A stretch of DNA of 5,561 nucleotides, from assembly GCA_035308145.1 (NCBI GenBank), contig DATGHD010000369.1, forward strand, positions 1 to 5,561. The letters run 5' to 3'. The position numbers and the translations under genes are program-made. Numbering within the stretch: position 1 is the first letter of the stretch; each line of letters opens with the position of its first letter. Origin of the DNA: Roseiarcus sp035308145 (GTDB taxonomy: Bacteria > Pseudomonadota > Alphaproteobacteria > Rhizobiales > Beijerinckiaceae). Positions 4,719-5,561 of the stretch are shown here, piece after piece. Below the pieces are notes generated by a model that worked only from the letters and a program-made list of their open reading frames with translations, had not been told where the DNA came from and did no database searches.

Positions 4719-5561
4719 TTACGCCCACCGGCGATGCGCCCACATCCATTGCTCGGGCGCCTCGCGAATGAAGCGCTCGTAGGTTGCCTGCAAAGCCGCG
4801 GTGGTCGCCGCGACATCGGCGTTGCGGTCGCCGCTCCGCTGCACGGCGACCGGCTCGGTCTTAATCGAGAAGCGCACGCCGTTTTCGCGCTTCACGCGAA
4901 AGGCGTAAAGCGGCAGGTCATGGGTCGCGGCGATCAAGGCGGGAAACGGCGTCGACGGCGCCGGCCTGCCAAAAAAAGGGACGGGCAGGCCGCGGCTCTC
5001 GCGCTGGTCAGCGAGGAAGGCCGCGCAGCCGCCGTTCTTCGTATAGCGGAGGAGCTGCACGGCGGTCCGCGACGATTTGTCAAGGAGGCCGCCCGGATAA
5101 AGCGGCGCCCGGATGCGCCGCACATATTCGTCGACCAGCGGATTGACGATTTTCTGATAGACGCCGGCCGGCTTGAAGCCGGTCCGCAAAGCCGCCACCA
5201 CGACGATCTCCCAATTGCCGGTGTGCATGCCGCAAACGACTGCGGCTCGCGCGACGGCGCGTAAGGAATCGAAATGCGGCGACGCCTCCAAGACGATGCG
5301 GTCGCCAGCGACAAGCTCATCGAGATGAAAGAACTCGGCGAAGACGCGTCCAAGGTTCTCCCACATCGCGAGGGCGATCGCCTCGCGCTCTTCCGGCGTT
5401 TTCTCGGGATAGGCGGCTGCGAGATTGTCGAGGGCCCGTCGGTGCCGCGGCAGTTGCGGCGCTATGAGCCGCCAGATGCCGCCGGAAAGGGCGGAAGCAA
5501 ATTCGAGCGGCAACGCCGAAAAAACCGCTGCGACGAAGCGAAACCCCGCATATTCAATGGC
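4719..5561 (-). CDS. Lysophospholipid acyltransferase family protein (LpxL/HtrB-type lipid A acyltransferase), 5' end outside window
   Basis: The C-terminal 280 residues of an inner-membrane-associated acyltransferase of the LpxL/HtrB/MsbB family, which transfers an acyl chain from acyl-ACP to a lipid A precursor. The catalytic HX4E motif is HTGNWE (His113, Glu118 counted from the first residue inside the window). It is followed by YQKIVNPLVDEYVRRIR, a LADQRES segment (183-189) and VPFFGRPAPSTPFPALIA (194-211), all family features; the hydrophobic stretch at about 5-17 fits the N-terminal membrane anchor. A TTG at 5513 could be mistaken for the start, but the frame stays open to 5561 and the translated upstream part (AIEYAGFRFVAAVFSALPLE) reads like normal family sequence. 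The real start is therefore just beyond the edge. Which acyl position or chain length it serves (lpxL, lpxM or lpxXL) cannot be decided here. It is convergent with the cysteine-rich peptide. Confidence 0.88.
   Translation of the reverse strand, partial: AIEYAGFRFVAAVFSALPLEFASALSGGIWRLIAPQLPRHRRALDNLAAAYPEKTPEEREAIALAMWENLGRVFAEFFHLDELVAGDRIVLEASPHFDSLRAVARAAVVCGMHTGNWEIVVVAALRTGFKPAGVYQKIVNPLVDEYVRRIRAPLYPGGLLDKSSRTAVQLLRYTKNGGCAAFLADQRESRGLPVPFFGRPAPSTPFPALIAATHDLPLYAFRVKRENGVRFSIKTEPVAVQRSGDRNADVAATTAALQATYERFIREAPEQWMWAHRRWA

Noticed and set aside
4734..5264. 176-residue plus-strand frame opposite the acyltransferase
   Set aside because: Antisense shadow of a conserved enzyme; Arg- and Gly-rich and without motifs.
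5511..5513. TTG as start of the acyltransferase
   Set aside because: The frame continues upstream to the window edge with family-like hydrophobic sequence, so this TTG is an internal Leu codon.

Overview
The window looks like a chromosomal stretch of a high-GC alphaproteobacterium. The suf gene order, the lysophospholipid (lauroyl-type) acyltransferase and the general sequence style point to the Hyphomicrobiales (Rhizobiales), perhaps a Methylocystis- or Beijerinckia-like lineage; the order is a reasonable inference, the family is a guess. No tRNA, rRNA, CRISPR array, transposase or phage structural gene is visible.

Left part (1-2096, + strand): the 3' end of a SUF iron-sulfur cluster assembly operon. 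It holds the C-terminal 151 residues of SufD, a complete SufS cysteine desulfurase that starts inside the sufD stop codon (ATGA overlap), and a SufT/DUF59 protein 14 bases further on with its own strong ribosome binding site. SufS supplies persulfide sulfur, SufD belongs to the SufBCD scaffold, and SufT helps mature Fe-S proteins. No A-type carrier (sufA) follows; the operon runs into a convergent gene.

Middle part (2097-3943): a convergent small membrane protein of the superinfection-immunity family (- strand), a 265-base upstream region, and a small four-cysteine protein resembling DUF6455 (+ strand). The promoter region of the latter has a near-perfect FNR/FixK anaerobox (TTGA-N6-TCAA) exactly where a class II activator would bind. 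Convergent to it is xth, encoding exonuclease III; a 9-bp inverted repeat lies between the two 3' ends.

Right part (4013-5561): an accessory-looking island of two small, divergently transcribed, secreted proteins. One has two 50-residue repeats resembling blades of PLL-type beta-propeller lectins (- strand). The other is a 75-residue cysteine-rich peptide whose spacing closely resembles an antistasin domain (+ strand). Neither has an assigned function. The window closes with a lipid A-type acyltransferase (- strand) whose N-terminus lies beyond the right edge.

The most interesting signals are the anaerobox plus cysteine-protein unit, the two-blade lectin-like protein, and the antistasin-like peptide.
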